64,000 nt of DNA from Neobacillus pocheonensis. Lineage in GTDB: Bacteria > Bacillota > Bacilli > Bacillales > Cytobacillaceae. A program made the translations under genes and the position numbers. The notes beneath the pieces are model-generated. The model had not been told where the DNA came from, made no database searches, and saw nothing but the letters and a program-made list of their open reading frames with translations. The DNA lies in contig JAMQCR010000001.1 of assembly GCA_023702235.1 (NCBI GenBank), positions 1,860,001 through 1,924,000 on the forward strand. The letters are read 5' to 3'. This document shows positions 1 through 9,156 of the stretch, piece after piece. Position 1 is the stretch's first letter; each line of letters opens with the position of its first letter.

Positions 1-349
1 TCGTTGGAAGTTAATCGAAATGCTGTACGCCATTGGGCTCTATGACACGATGTCAAAGAAAGAAATATTTTCGCAGTATGCAAATGACATTTATTTTGGT
101 GAAGACGCATACGGGTTGTACGATGCATCGGAAACGTACTTCGGCAAATCTCCAAATGAGCTCAATGATGGAGAATTGACTATGCTTGCTGGAATACCGA
201 ATGCCCCGAGTATATTCGATCCTTTCCATTCCTTAACGCTTACGAAAGAACGTCAAAAGGTAGTGCTACTCAACCTGGTGGATTCAGGAAAGATCCTACA
301 GTCTCAGGCAAATAAAATTTTGGAGGAACCGATTCGACTCAAGCGATAG
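1..349 (+). CDS. Peptidoglycan glycosyltransferase (GT51), C-terminal part, cut by window edge
   Basis: The reading frame is open from base 2, so the gene starts before the window. The visible ~115 residues are the second half of a GT51 lipid II glycosyltransferase domain. They carry the NDIYFG, SETYFGKSPNEL and GELTMLAGIPNAPS blocks typical of class A penicillin-binding proteins and monofunctional transglycosylases. The protein stops soon after this domain (ends RLKR) with no transpeptidase domain, so a monofunctional enzyme that polymerises glycan strands outside the membrane is most likely. The membrane anchor and the catalytic glutamates of the first half lie outside the window. A strong terminator follows at 424-472. 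Confidence 0.8.
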   Translation, partial: RWKLIEMLYAIGLYDTMSKKEIFSQYANDIYFGEDAYGLYDASETYFGKSPNELNDGELTMLAGIPNAPSIFDPFHSLTLTKERQKVVLLNLVDSGKILQSQANKILEEPIRLKR

Positions 350-423
350 TCGACAGAAGAACCAATATGATTGTGCCCAGCATAATCCAACTAGTTAAAT
401 GTCAGACAATATAAGGGAAAATA

Positions 424-472
424 AAAACGGATAGATAAGACAGAATAATATCTGTCTTAATCTATCCGTTTT
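424..472 (+). terminator. Strong two-tier hairpin terminator
   Basis: AAAACGGATAGAT followed by AAGACAGA pairs with TCTGTCTT and ATCTATCCGTTTT across a 6-nt loop, with one bulged A. It lies 75 bases after the transglycosylase stop. The A-run on one side and T-run on the other make it usable in both directions, so it could also end the minus-strand gene at 571. Confidence 0.8.
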
Positions 473-570
473 GTGCTCGAAAATAGAACCTGTAATGATG
501 AAATACCCTTTTTCGTTGAACCCAATCCAAGCACCATATATATTATGGTATAGCAAAACTATAAAGAATT

Positions 571-963
571 TTATTCGAGTATTTCAGCACCATAAGAATT
601 ATCAATTATACAACGCCACGTTCCCTTTAAATCCTTTTTAAAAACATAAGTCGCATTACGTTCCATAGAGAATTCGGAATTAGTCTTTTGATTGGCACTA
701 AGTTTTGCATTTGCAATAACTAAGGCCGTATCCCCCGCTTCAATAATTGCCATCTTCTCTTGATTAACGATTAAACTGTGGTTAAAATAATCTGCGATTG
801 CTTCAAATGCTCGACGGATTTCTTCTTTTCCCTTAGCTAACATTCCAGGTTTTATAACTAAGGTCGCATCATCTGAATAAAAATCCATTAAATCATCGAA
901 GTCCTCTCTATTTATTGCAGTATCTGCATTTTTTATTATTTGTTTCAGTTCATCAATTTCCAT
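571..963 (-). CDS. SnoaL/DUF4440-like (NTF2 fold) protein, YybH-like
   Basis: This 130-residue protein has the NTF2/SnoaL-like pattern: an N-terminal helix (DTAINREDFDDLMDFYSDDA), a KPGMLAKGKEEIRRAF segment, then beta strands ending in WRCIIDNSYG. The fold is shared by ketosteroid isomerase-like enzymes and many small stress proteins, and B. subtilis YybH is a likely relative. An excellent AGGAGGT ribosome binding site lies 5 bases before the ATG. It is monocistronic, with no neighbour that hints at a substrate. The family assignment rests on sequence pattern, and the function is unknown. Confidence 0.75.
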   Translation of the reverse strand: MEIDELKQIIKNADTAINREDFDDLMDFYSDDATLVIKPGMLAKGKEEIRRAFEAIADYFNHSLIVNQEKMAIIEAGDTALVIANAKLSANQKTNSEFSMERNATYVFKKDLKGTWRCIIDNSYGAEILE

Positions 964-1182
964 ATTTACCTCCTGATTTATTTCATTATGTTAAACTATT
1001 TCCATATCCTCTATCCATGGCGTACCATTTAAAATGGAAATAACATTATCGAAAAAACCAAGTACACCATAACATTAAAAAGCGTTTAACAATTTATCAG
1101 AAATAAGGATCGAAGCCGCAATCCTTTTTCTTAAACCCAAGCATTAGATTGTTAAAAAAAATCAACTATTCCAATCTGTTAA

Positions 1183-2886
1183 TTATTTAGTAGTTAAAGA
1201 AGAGTCCATTTGAATCGGAAGCTTAAGACTTGTTATCATATTATTTACTGCGCTAAACAGTGCTTTTACAGAAGAGTTCATAATATCTGCGTCGATTCCG
1301 CAGCCCCAATTTACTGTCCCATTTATATCGGTAATACCAATATAGGAGACAGCGTTTGACTTTGACCCGATTTCTTGAGCATGCTCCTTATAAACCAAAT
1401 CTGTAAAACTGATTCCTAGTTTAGTTTGAAGAGCGTTACTGATCGCATCTAGTCTACCATTCCCAACACCTGTAATTTCCTGAACTTCATCATTGATGCA
1501 AATGGTTAAGACTGTTTGGAAATCATCATGTTTGGTAAATTGATAGTCGATAAACGCAACAGGTGTTTTAATATTTACGTATCCATCAATAAAAATGTCA
1601 TAGATTTCATGAGGCATAAGTTCTTTATTTAGATGATCTGATACATTTTTCACATTGTAGCCGAAGCTTTCACGCATCTGGGCAGGAAGATCAAGACTAT
1701 ATTGTTGTTCAAGCAGATAACCGATCCCGCCTTTACCTGACTGGCTGTTAATGCGAATAATATCACCTTCATACTCTCTTCCAATATCCATAGGATCAAT
1801 CACCAGATAAGGAACCTTCCAATGCTCACTTTCCTTGCCCTCCCGCCATTTGAAGCCCTTAGTAATCGCATCTTGATGAGACCCTGAAAAGGCTGTGAAT
1901 ACTAATTTACCGGCATATGGATGTCTTTCATGTACCCTCATATTTGTTAGTCGCTCATAAACTGCCCTGATTTCAGGAGTATTTTCAAAATCAAGCTGAG
2001 GATCCACTCCGTGTGAAAACATATTTAACGCAAGCGTAACAATGTCTACATTCCCTGTTCTTTCACCATTTCCAAACAATGTTCCTTCAATCCTTTGCCC
2101 ACCAGCCAGCATGGCCAACTCCGCATCTGCAACGCCACATCCTCTGTCATTATGTGGATGAATCGATAAGATCACATTCTCCCGATGGTTTAGATGATCA
2201 CTCATGAATTCAATCTGACTAGCATAAACGTGAGGCATGGACAGAGAGACCGTTGCTGGCAGATTGATAATCACCTTATTGTCAGCGGCTGGCTGCCAAA
2301 CATCAAGCACCCGGTTGCAAATTTCTAGTGCAAAGTCTAGTTCGGTACCGGTAAAGCTTTCCGGAGAATATTGAAAAATAAAGTTCCCTTCCGTTGCAGC
2401 CGCATATTTTTGAAGCAGCTTTGCACCGGAGACAGCAATATCGATAATTTCTTCTTTCGATTTTTTAAAAACCTGATCACGCTGTGCCAATGAAGTTGAA
2501 TTGTACAGGTGCACAATTGCTTTGTTTACACCTTTAAGGGATTCAAATGTTTTTTCAATAATATGGTCTCGAGATTGGGTTAACACTTGAATCGTAACAT
2601 CATCAGGAATTAAATTTTGTTCAATCAATGTCCGCAAAAAAGTATATTCTGTTTCCGAAGCAGCGGGAAAACCAACTTCGATTTCCTTGAAGCCAATTTT
2701 TACAAGCAGCTGAAAATATTCTAACTTTTCCTCTAGGGTCAACGGAACGACCAACGCTTGATTCCCATCTCTTAGGTCGACACTGCACCATACTGGAGCC
2801 TCTGTAATATATTCCTTCTCCATCCATTTCCTACTCGTCACTGGGGGCATAAAATAACTTCTCGAATACTTTTCAACATTTTTCAC
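1183..2886 (-). CDS. leuA: 2-isopropylmalate synthase (long type)
   Basis: LeuA condenses 2-oxoisovalerate with acetyl-CoA, the first committed step of leucine synthesis. The N-terminal HMGL-like barrel has the VDLRDGNQALV motif and the SIHPHNDRG metal-binding HxH. The GTLFGNGERTGN block follows, and the C-terminal third is the leucine-sensing LeuA dimer domain. About 567 residues matches the long class of LeuA. The frame is open to a GTG at 2898, but the GTG at 2886 is better placed behind AAGGGTGG and gives the usual N-terminus (VKNVEKY). The gene stands alone, without leuBCD, and is preceded by a leucine T-box (2931-3160), so transcription should rise when uncharged tRNA-Leu accumulates. 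Confidence 0.93.
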   Translation of the reverse strand: MKNVEKYSRSYFMPPVTSRKWMEKEYITEAPVWCSVDLRDGNQALVVPLTLEEKLEYFQLLVKIGFKEIEVGFPAASETEYTFLRTLIEQNLIPDDVTIQVLTQSRDHIIEKTFESLKGVNKAIVHLYNSTSLAQRDQVFKKSKEEIIDIAVSGAKLLQKYAAATEGNFIFQYSPESFTGTELDFALEICNRVLDVWQPAADNKVIINLPATVSLSMPHVYASQIEFMSDHLNHRENVILSIHPHNDRGCGVADAELAMLAGGQRIEGTLFGNGERTGNVDIVTLALNMFSHGVDPQLDFENTPEIRAVYERLTNMRVHERHPYAGKLVFTAFSGSHQDAITKGFKWREGKESEHWKVPYLVIDPMDIGREYEGDIIRINSQSGKGGIGYLLEQQYSLDLPAQMRESFGYNVKNVSDHLNKELMPHEIYDIFIDGYVNIKTPVAFIDYQFTKHDDFQTVLTICINDEVQEITGVGNGRLDAISNALQTKLGISFTDLVYKEHAQEIGSKSNAVSYIGITDINGTVNWGCGIDADIMNSSVKALFSAVNNMITSLKLPIQMDSSLTTK

Positions 2887-2930
2887 TTTGACATCCACCC
2901 TTTTATTGGAAATTCACGTTAATAAAAATA

Positions 2931-3160
2931 AAAAAGCCTATCATCTCATAAGAGACGACAGGCTTTGCCTACGTGGTACCACTCTTTTTGGTTTGTTTGA
3001 AAAACTAAACAAACCCACTTAAGAACTTTATTACGGTAGTCAACCGTTAAAGGCCTACATTGTCAGCCTTACCACTCCTGGGCGAGTTGGGGATTTTATT
3101 GACTGTCTTTCACCAACCGACAGTTCTCTAAACAATAAATATTCCTTAATACTCCCAATC
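2931..3160 (-). promoter_or_regulatory. T-box leader, leucine specifier (CTC)
   Basis: Read on the minus strand, this leader has a Stem I start (AGAGAACTGTCGGTTGGTG), a specifier region AACTCG giving the leucine codon CTC (complement of 3084-3086), and the T-box core AGTGGTACCACG (2972-2985). A GC-rich terminator with a T-run follows at 2932-2966. Uncharged tRNA-Leu should pair with CTC and with the T-box bulge and favour the antiterminator. The leader lies directly upstream of leuA, which agrees with the specifier. Confidence 0.92.
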
Positions 3161-3282
3161 ATTGTGTTATAATTTTTTGAAAATTTTCTTTATTTTATAA
3201 CTTATTTTTATAACGGTCAACACCTATTTTCACATTTTTTCTTTTACCAATTCAAATCTAGACCTAGTTCTCGTCTACATTT

Positions 3283-4154
3283 TTATTTAAACCAAGATTT
3301 AATTGCCTCAATTAATGCTTTGAAGAAGTCACCTAACTTTTGAATAACATTTTGGGTTTCAGGCTGATTCAAAAAAGTATTTACTTTATCTTTTGCCACT
3401 GTTAAATTCTGTCCAACCTTGTTCCAGTCAATATTCAAATTCTTCATCTTATTGAAAAGATCAACAAGACTTTGGACCTCCTGGTCAGATAATTGAACCC
3501 CGACTTGTTGTGCTGCATTTAAAATAATTTGTTTTAAATCTGCATCTGTTTGTGGTTTCTTTTCTGCAATTCCTTCTTTGACTAAGCTCATTAACTGGGT
3601 AGCTTTATCCGAACCAATAGAATCACCTAATTTAGCTGTTTTAACTAATTCCTCGTTTGCAACTTGTTTTTGTGCTTCTGGAATTTTAATTCCGGTTGTT
3701 TTTTCATAGCCTTTAATATCCCGGTTAAAGCAGCAGTTCCTGATACAGGAAAAGGAGCAGTAACGAGAACATCCGCATCCGTAATTCCAGCTGTAGCCAT
3801 CGCGTTTTTGTAAGTGTCCTGTGTAATCCAGTTGATATTTTGTGTTTCGACCTTAATGCCATCTCCTTTATTTCCAATCGTAATTCTTGCAGAGGAAATG
3901 GCTTTTGTTCCGATTGTTGTCTTGGGTAAATAACTATCCAAATATTGATGTTCTTCTTGATTGGATACTTCAACAATAATCGAATTACTCGTTGCACCCA
4001 TTTGATTTAATATTGCATCCTTCTGGGACTGAGTTAAATCCTGTCCGAGCGTAATCACAACATCACCAGGTGCGCTATCAGCATTTGCAATTGTCGTAGA
4101 ACCAAACATTATGGCTATTCCTAATAGAAAAGGCATAATTAATTTTTTCTTCAT
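3283..4154 (-). pseudogene. DUF1002 protein (YpuA-like), exported, one frameshift
   Basis: The first part has a clear signal peptide (MKKKLIMPFLLGIAIMFGS...ANA) and the DUF1002 segment with GDVVITLGQDLTQ and ARITIGNKGDGI. The second part, in another frame, continues the family through SLVKEGIAEKKPQTDADLKQI to SWFK. Adding one base at 3709-3711 (AAGGC to AAGGCC before TATGAA) restores a continuous ~290-residue protein, the usual length for YpuA. The ATG at 4154 is preferred to the upstream GTG because GAGGTG lies 6 bases before it. The protein should be secreted or wall-associated; its biochemical role is unknown. The break is probably a sequencing error. Confidence 0.8.
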
Positions 4155-4268
4155 TATAGACACCTCGAAGTTCGGTTATAAATACTCAACCCATTTTAAC
4201 AGATTCTAATTTTCTTTTCGAAGATTATGTTTTACTCTGCACTTAGAATAAAAAAAGGATTGCCTTAG

Positions 4269-4310
4269 CATCTTTGTTCAACCCTAGCACTCGATTTGAA
4301 CAAAGAGATG
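4269..4310. repeat. Inverted repeat in the intergenic region
   Basis: CATCTTTGTTCAA and TTGAACAAAGAGATG form a near-perfect 13-bp stem around a 14-nt loop. It lies in the region upstream of both the minus-strand DUF1002 gene and the plus-strand genes that follow. It could be a terminator, a leader hairpin or a protein-binding palindrome. Nothing in the sequence decides between these. Confidence 0.45.
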
Positions 4311-4433
4311 TTTTCCATAAACTTTTGTGATAGTTACAGTACTCTTTTTCTTCAATCAGTTTCAAATTACCCAATAAAATTGTGATAAAAAAAAGATAAA
4401 TACAAACTCTATAATGATGGGAGAGTGTCTTAA

Positions 4434-4559
4434 ATGTTAGATCGAAACATGTTTGCTGGAATATTTTTAATAAAATTATCTATAAGAGGGATAGCTGGCT
4501 TATTTAATGCAATATCAAATTTCCAAAATTCTAAAGATTATACTAAGAGAATTAATTAA
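4434..4559 (+). CDS. Possible 41-residue small protein
   Basis: A 41-codon frame starts MLDRNMFAGIF and ends DYTKRIN. It has a hydrophobic first half and a polar, lysine-rich end. GGGAGAG lies about 8 bases before the ATG, a moderate ribosome binding site. It is not part of the SGNH hydrolase frame and ends 138 bases before that gene starts. I recognise no family. Support is limited to start-site quality, so this could be a chance frame. Confidence 0.3.
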   Translation: MLDRNMFAGIFLIKLSIRGIAGLFNAISNFQNSKDYTKRIN

Positions 4560-4697
4560 GTACCTTTGGAATTTTTGTACTCCTCCTCCATGGCAGAAAG
4601 TGAAGTTTTATTTTGCACGATTTCGTTTGGAATTCAATTCCTAAATATTTCTTTTGTTTCCTTTGTTATAATTAGAAATAATCTAGGAGTGGACAAT

Positions 4698-5516
4698 ATG
4701 AAATTTATTAAATACCTGTTTGTTTTTGTAACGATCATAGCTCTTGGTATTTCTATGTGGATTTATTATCCTCAATATCAAATTCACAGAATGAAAAAAC
4801 ATACTGTTGAAGCGAGTGCTGACACCGCTAGAGTATCGTATATCAATTATTTTCGAAACTCTAAAGCATCACAAATTAATCATCTAGCTATAGGTGATTC
4901 TGTTATTCGCGGTGTGGGTGCTGGGCAAAATGAAGATCTAGGCGATCAATTTTCGAACCATTTAGGATTACAAATTCATAAACACATCCTCTTCCAAAAT
5001 GAAGGGATAAATGGAATTACTAGTAGTAAGTTAATGGCGTTAGTTCAAAAAGGCCGGTTTGACGAGGAAATCAAAAAGGCGGACATTGTAACAATAAATG
5101 TGGGCGGCAATGATATTCTCCAGTCAGTTAAAAACCAAAATTTCCAAAACATACTTCAAACCTTTGATCAGTTACAATCCAACTTCTCGAAGAATCTGAC
5201 GGGCATTACGTCAAGAATAAAAATGTTAAATCCCAATGCCACCATCGTATTCTTAGAATTGTATAATCCATTGAATCCAGCTGATAAAATGTATCCCCTT
5301 GCTGATAATTTACTACCAAACTGGAATCTAAAAATTTACGAAGTGGCCAATCAATCTCCATCATCCATTGTAGTAGAAACGACAAAGGTAATTAATGGGA
5401 AAAACCAGCAAAACCTATCAAGCGATGGTGTTCATCCAAATTCGGCAGGTTATGCGGCAATTTCAGAGCAAATGATTGCTCAATTTAAACATCAATATAG
5501 AAAAAAGGCAGTTTAA
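4698..5516 (+). CDS. SGNH/GDSL hydrolase, membrane-anchored
   Basis: This 272-residue protein starts with one hydrophobic segment (MKFIKYLFVFVTIIALGIS), which acts as a signal anchor. It then carries the SGNH blocks: IGDSVIRG (nucleophile Ser), NVGGNDIL (block III Asn) and DGVHPNSAGY (block V Asp-His). The family includes lipases and O-acyl esterases acting outside the cell. The frame is open back to 4566, but AGGAGTG followed by 5 bases points to the ATG at 4698, which also places the signal anchor at the N-terminus. A shared hairpin terminator follows at once. B. subtilis YpmR is a likely relative; the substrate is unknown. Confidence 0.85.
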   Translation: MKFIKYLFVFVTIIALGISMWIYYPQYQIHRMKKHTVEASADTARVSYINYFRNSKASQINHLAIGDSVIRGVGAGQNEDLGDQFSNHLGLQIHKHILFQNEGINGITSSKLMALVQKGRFDEEIKKADIVTINVGGNDILQSVKNQNFQNILQTFDQLQSNFSKNLTGITSRIKMLNPNATIVFLELYNPLNPADKMYPLADNLLPNWNLKIYEVANQSPSSIVVETTKVINGKNQQNLSSDGVHPNSAGYAAISEQMIAQFKHQYRKKAV

Positions 5517-5545
5517 AACGAAGGAGCTATCTCCTTCGTTTTTTA
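5515..5545 (+). terminator. Bidirectional hairpin terminator
   Basis: AAAACGAAGGAG and CTCCTTCGTTTT pair perfectly around CTAT and are followed by TTATT. It overlaps the SGNH hydrolase stop codon and lies between two convergent genes, so it can serve the hydrolase and purU. Confidence 0.9.
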
Positions 5546-5551
5546 TTCTTA

Positions 5552-6451
5552 TTAAAATACAATTGTTTTATTTCCGTGGACGATAATCCGATCCTCTAAA
5601 TGCCACTTTACAGCCCTGCCAAGAACGCTCCGCTCAACGGTACGTCCGATTTTTTTTAATTCTTCAACATTATCGCGATGGTCCACACGATGGATATCCT
5701 GTTCAATAATCGGTCCTTCATCAAGATCATTGGTCACGTAATGAGAAGTAGCTCCAATCAATTTAACCCCCCGATGGTAGGCACGTTCATATGGTTTTGC
5801 TCCGACAAAGGCCGGAAGAAAGGAATGATGGATATTAATGATTTGGTTCGGGTATTTCTTTACAAAATTTGGAGTTAGAATTTGCATATAACGAGCTAGG
5901 ACAATTAAATCGATATTGTATTCTTCTAATAACTGCTTATGCTTGTCTTCTGCTTCCTTTCGATTATCTTTATTCGCAGGTATGTAATAGAATGGAATTT
6001 CTAATCTTTCCGCTTCCACTCGAGCATCTTCATGATTACTGATAATTAATGCCACGTCTGTCAGTAAATCGCCACCTTGCCATTCCCATAGCAGCTCACG
6101 TAAACAGTGGAGTTCCTTTGAAACAAAGATCGCCGTCTTTTTTATTTCATATGCATAGGTAAAGGACCATTCCATTGAAAAGGTCTGGGCTATTTCTTCA
6201 AATTGACTCTCCATATTGGAAGATTTTTGTTTTAGATCAGGACATTCAAAAACAATCCTAATAAAAAAAGTTCCTCCTTGAGGATTTGTCGAATATTGGC
6301 TCGACTCAATTATATTTGCTCCTTGATCATATAAAAAACGAGATGCAGCTGCTACAATACCAGGGGCATCGGGACAATTAATTAAAAGACGACCCCTATT
6401 TTGATTTTGTTCTTGGTATTTTTTAAATCTTTCTTCGACATAATCCATCAC
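5552..6451 (-). CDS. purU: Formyltetrahydrofolate deformylase
   Basis: PurU hydrolyses 10-formyl-tetrahydrofolate to formate and tetrahydrofolate, balancing one-carbon pools. Residues ~15-95 form an ACT domain (LLINCPDAPGIVAAASRFL). The rest is a formyltransferase-type catalytic domain with NIHHSFLPAF (catalytic His) and TSHYVTNDLDEGPIIEQD (catalytic Asp). The length of 299 residues is normal. GAGGAAG precedes two adjacent ATG codons, so the start could be 6451 or 6448. The gene is monocistronic and converges on the SGNH hydrolase with a shared terminator. Confidence 0.95.
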   Translation of the reverse strand: MMDYVEERFKKYQEQNQNRGRLLINCPDAPGIVAAASRFLYDQGANIIESSQYSTNPQGGTFFIRIVFECPDLKQKSSNMESQFEEIAQTFSMEWSFTYAYEIKKTAIFVSKELHCLRELLWEWQGGDLLTDVALIISNHEDARVEAERLEIPFYYIPANKDNRKEAEDKHKQLLEEYNIDLIVLARYMQILTPNFVKKYPNQIINIHHSFLPAFVGAKPYERAYHRGVKLIGATSHYVTNDLDEGPIIEQDIHRVDHRDNVEELKKIGRTVERSVLGRAVKWHLEDRIIVHGNKTIVF

Positions 6452-6638
6452 TTTTCTTCCTCAATTCTACAAGTTTTTTATCATTATACAGAACATTCTC
6501 ATTTAGGGGAAACCTTTTTTAATAATTACAAAATTCTTTTTTAAATTACTAAAATAGGTATACCGTTTGCTATAAGGGAGAGGTTCAATGCAAATTTCAT
6601 TCAAATGGTTATATTTCCCTGGCGGGTTACATAAAATA

Positions 6639-6650
6639 GAATATACGTTC
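6639..6650 (+). promoter_or_regulatory. LexA-like SOS box
   Basis: GAATATACGTTC resembles the Bacillus LexA/DinR consensus GAAC-N4-GTTC with one mismatch in the left arm, and the flanking G completes GTTCG. It lies 15-30 bases upstream of the start of the small coiled-coil gene, overlapping its probable promoter. The match is by eye to the known consensus. Confidence 0.5.
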
Positions 6651-6670
6651 GTATAAAGGAGAGGATGTTG

Positions 6671-7072
6671 TTGAAAAGCAATGATTCTTTAATAACAGGA
6701 GAAATGTTGATAAACTATTACGAACTCAATAAGAAGAAAAAAGAAATCGAGCTGGAGATGAATGAATTAAAGGATATATTTCAACGTTATTTTGATCAAT
6801 TAATTGGCCTTAATAATAAAGGTGAGATGACGATTAATGGTTACAAACTACAAAGACAAATTAGAAAAACAGAAAAATATAATGAAGAGGTACTGATTCA
6901 AAGGTTAGAAGAATTACAAATGAATGACCTAATTAAGGTAGTAAAAATGCCAGATGATCTCAAAATCAAGTCGGCTCTTAATCTAGGATTATTAAGTGAA
7001 AAGAATTTGGAAGGCTGTATCAAAACGACGTACTCCCCGGCAATCTCGGTAAAAACCTTAACACCAAGATAA
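6671..7072 (+). CDS. Hypothetical coiled-coil protein, possibly SOS-regulated
   Basis: This ~134-residue protein belongs to no family I recognise. Residues ~18-45 (YELNKKKKEIELEMNELKDIF) should form a coiled coil. A short sheet-like segment follows (GEMTINGYKLQRQIR), then a second charged helical region, and the C-terminus is non-helical. Small coiled-coil proteins of this kind are frequent in phage and DNA-damage operons, but that is inference. The frame begins at ATG 6665, where AAGGAG is too close. TTG at 6668 or 6671 has better spacing, and I chose 6671. A LexA-like box lies just upstream at 6639-6650. Confidence 0.6.
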   Translation: MKSNDSLITGEMLINYYELNKKKKEIELEMNELKDIFQRYFDQLIGLNNKGEMTINGYKLQRQIRKTEKYNEEVLIQRLEELQMNDLIKVVKMPDDLKIKSALNLGLLSEKNLEGCIKTTYSPAISVKTLTPR

Positions 7073-7217
7073 GGGGTATCATTTTTAACCAAATAAAAAT
7101 CCCCGTTTCCTTTTTTCGCAAATGTACCCTGCTTTTTCGCAAATAAAAGCTGCCTATCAACTTTAATATGATTTAGTTTTGTAAAAACAACAATGTTTCC
7201 GAAAATAGCCTAAAAGA

Positions 7218-7263
7218 AAAAAGGATAGATCTGCTGAAAATTTCAGCTTTCATCTATCCTTTA
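7218..7263 (-). terminator. Hairpin terminator, two-tier
   Basis: AAGGATAGAT pairs with ATCTATCCTT, and an inner GCTGAAA/TTTCAGC stem sits inside it. A and T runs flank it. It lies between two convergent genes and can end ytcJ on the minus strand as well as the coiled-coil gene. Its outer arm is nearly the same as that of the terminator at 424-472. Confidence 0.75.
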
Positions 7264-7295
7264 AGATACTGAAAGGTAATACATCTGCAATCCTT

Positions 7296-8891
7296 TTACA
7301 CCTCTTGTATTTTTCCATTAATAATAGTCATCGCAATTTTTGTTTGTAATAATTCATCTGGATCTTCCATTTTCACTAGATTATTCGAAAATACCGTCAT
7401 ATCAGCTAATTTACCCCTCGAAATCGTTCCCTTTATGTGTTCTTCGTTAGTGGCATAGGCTCCACCAATCGTGAACAACTTAATGGCTTCCAACATAGTT
7501 AAATTCTCTTTTGCATTCCAGCCTTCATGAGATTGGCCAGGGGCTCTTCGTGTAACTGCTGCATGAATTCCAAGCAGCGGGTCTACAGGTTCAACTGGGG
7601 CATCAGATCCACCAGCACATATAACACCTGATGAAAGCAGCGTTTTCCAGGCATATAAATATTTCTCTCTTTTCTCCCCTATTCTTTCTTTTACCCATGG
7701 ATAATCTCCCACCACAAATCTAGGCTGGATGTCTGCCATTCGGCTAGGATTAGCTAATCGCTTAACTAAATCCTCTCGTAGAACGGATACATGGATTAAT
7801 CGATCTCGATATTTCGAAGTTTGAAATCGGTCCAGGACATCTAAGAAATTCTCCAATGCCTTATCACCAATTGTATGTACTGCAATTGGCATCCCTTGGT
7901 CGCGAACATCATTTACAATCTCAAATAATGATTCTTGACTATGCATGGCTTCTCCAAATTGGTTCGGTTCATCATGATACGTCTCTGATAACAGGGCTGT
8001 TCTTCTTCCAAGTGCTCCATCAGTAAAAATTTTAATTGCGCCAATTTGTAAGTTTTCATTGCCATAACCGGCATACATTCCCCTTTCCTTCAAATCTTTT
8101 AGGAAAGGATAATCAATTAGAAGATTGCACCGCAGACCCAATTGTTCATGATTAATTAATTCATCATACATCTTGTAAGTTTGGTCCAGGCCTTCCCAAA
8201 TAGGCGGGATCATTGGTATGTACACTGGTAAGCCCCTTTTTAATGGCAAATTTCATCGCTTTTGCCAAACCAATTTTTAACTCGGTATACGTTTTCTCTG
8301 GAATGGATTTTGTAATTAGATTTGAAGCCGATTCCAGAAGGAGTCCTGTTGGTTTTTTCGTCATAGGGTCGAGTACAACACTACCTCCCATCGGAACTTC
8401 AATACTTGGATGATAATTGCTTATTTCAAGTGCTTTGCTATTAACAAGAAAGGCGTGATGACAAATCCTTTTTAAATAAATGGGACAATGTGGGGCGATA
8501 TGATCCAGTTCCTCAATCGTTGGAATCGTTCCTTCTTCAAATAGATTCTCATCCCAACCCATTCCAATTAGCCAATTACCCGGGTGAATCGTCCCCGCTC
8601 TTACTTTTATTTTTTCAAGCATTTCCTTCTTGGATTTAACACCCGTTAGGTCCAGATCTAGAAAATTAAATGCAACACCTGAAAGATGGAGGTGACTATC
8701 GATTAGCCCGGGGGTTACCATCCTTCCTTGTAAATCAATAATGTCCGCCTGAATCTCCCCCATTGCAGGACCATGTCATTATGTGCTCCAACATCAAGAA
8801 TTCTCCCGTTCTCAACCACCACTGTCTGAGCCAGCGGATAGTTCTCATCCAGTGTATAGAACAATCCGTTCGTATAAATCGTTTTTGCCAC
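7296..8891 (-). pseudogene. ytcJ: YtcJ-type metal-dependent amidohydrolase, two frameshifts
   Basis: Three frames together give a ~530-residue YtcJ-family amidohydrolase. Its landmarks are VAKTIYTNGLFYTLDENYP, GLIDSHLHLSG (metal-binding HxH), AVHTIGDKALEN, and GGSDAPVEPVDPL near the end. The true start is the GTG at 8891 behind GGGGGGTTAC. A frame change occurs at the G-run at 8757-8761, and a second at AAGGCC around 8189-8198. After both corrections the sequence reads through without a stop. The family is related to exoenzyme NfdA (N-substituted formamide deformylase), but the substrate of YtcJ is unknown. It lies downstream of ytcI as in B. subtilis, though a terminator separates the two. 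Confidence 0.85.
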
Positions 8892-9057
8892 ACGTAACCC
8901 CCCATAGAATTCTTACTAAAATACACCATACCAAATAATTATATAAAACATTAAAGGATTTGTAGATAATGATATTCAAAATCTCTTCCCCCAATCTAAA
9001 CAACAAGAACACGAACGATTCTAGGATATAGGAAAACAAAGGAAAAGAAAATCCATG

Positions 9058-9101
9058 AAAAAAGCAGTGCGATTTCAATTAGCGAAATCCACTGCTTTTT
9101 T
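9058..9101 (-). terminator. Hairpin terminator after ytcI
   Basis: AAAAAAGCAGTG pairs with CACTGCTTTTTT (one mismatch), with an inner GATTTC/GAAATC stem. It is 56 bases past the ytcI stop and before the ytcJ start, so ytcJ probably has its own promoter or depends on readthrough. Confidence 0.85.
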
Positions 9102-9156
9102 CATAGATTATTTTATTAAGTTCGTCCCTTCGCTCATCCTATCCAATTGGTACTAC

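Noticed and set aside
1183..3160. A leuABCD operon
   Set aside because: No leuB, leuC or leuD follows; the next gene downstream is an unrelated SnoaL-like protein.
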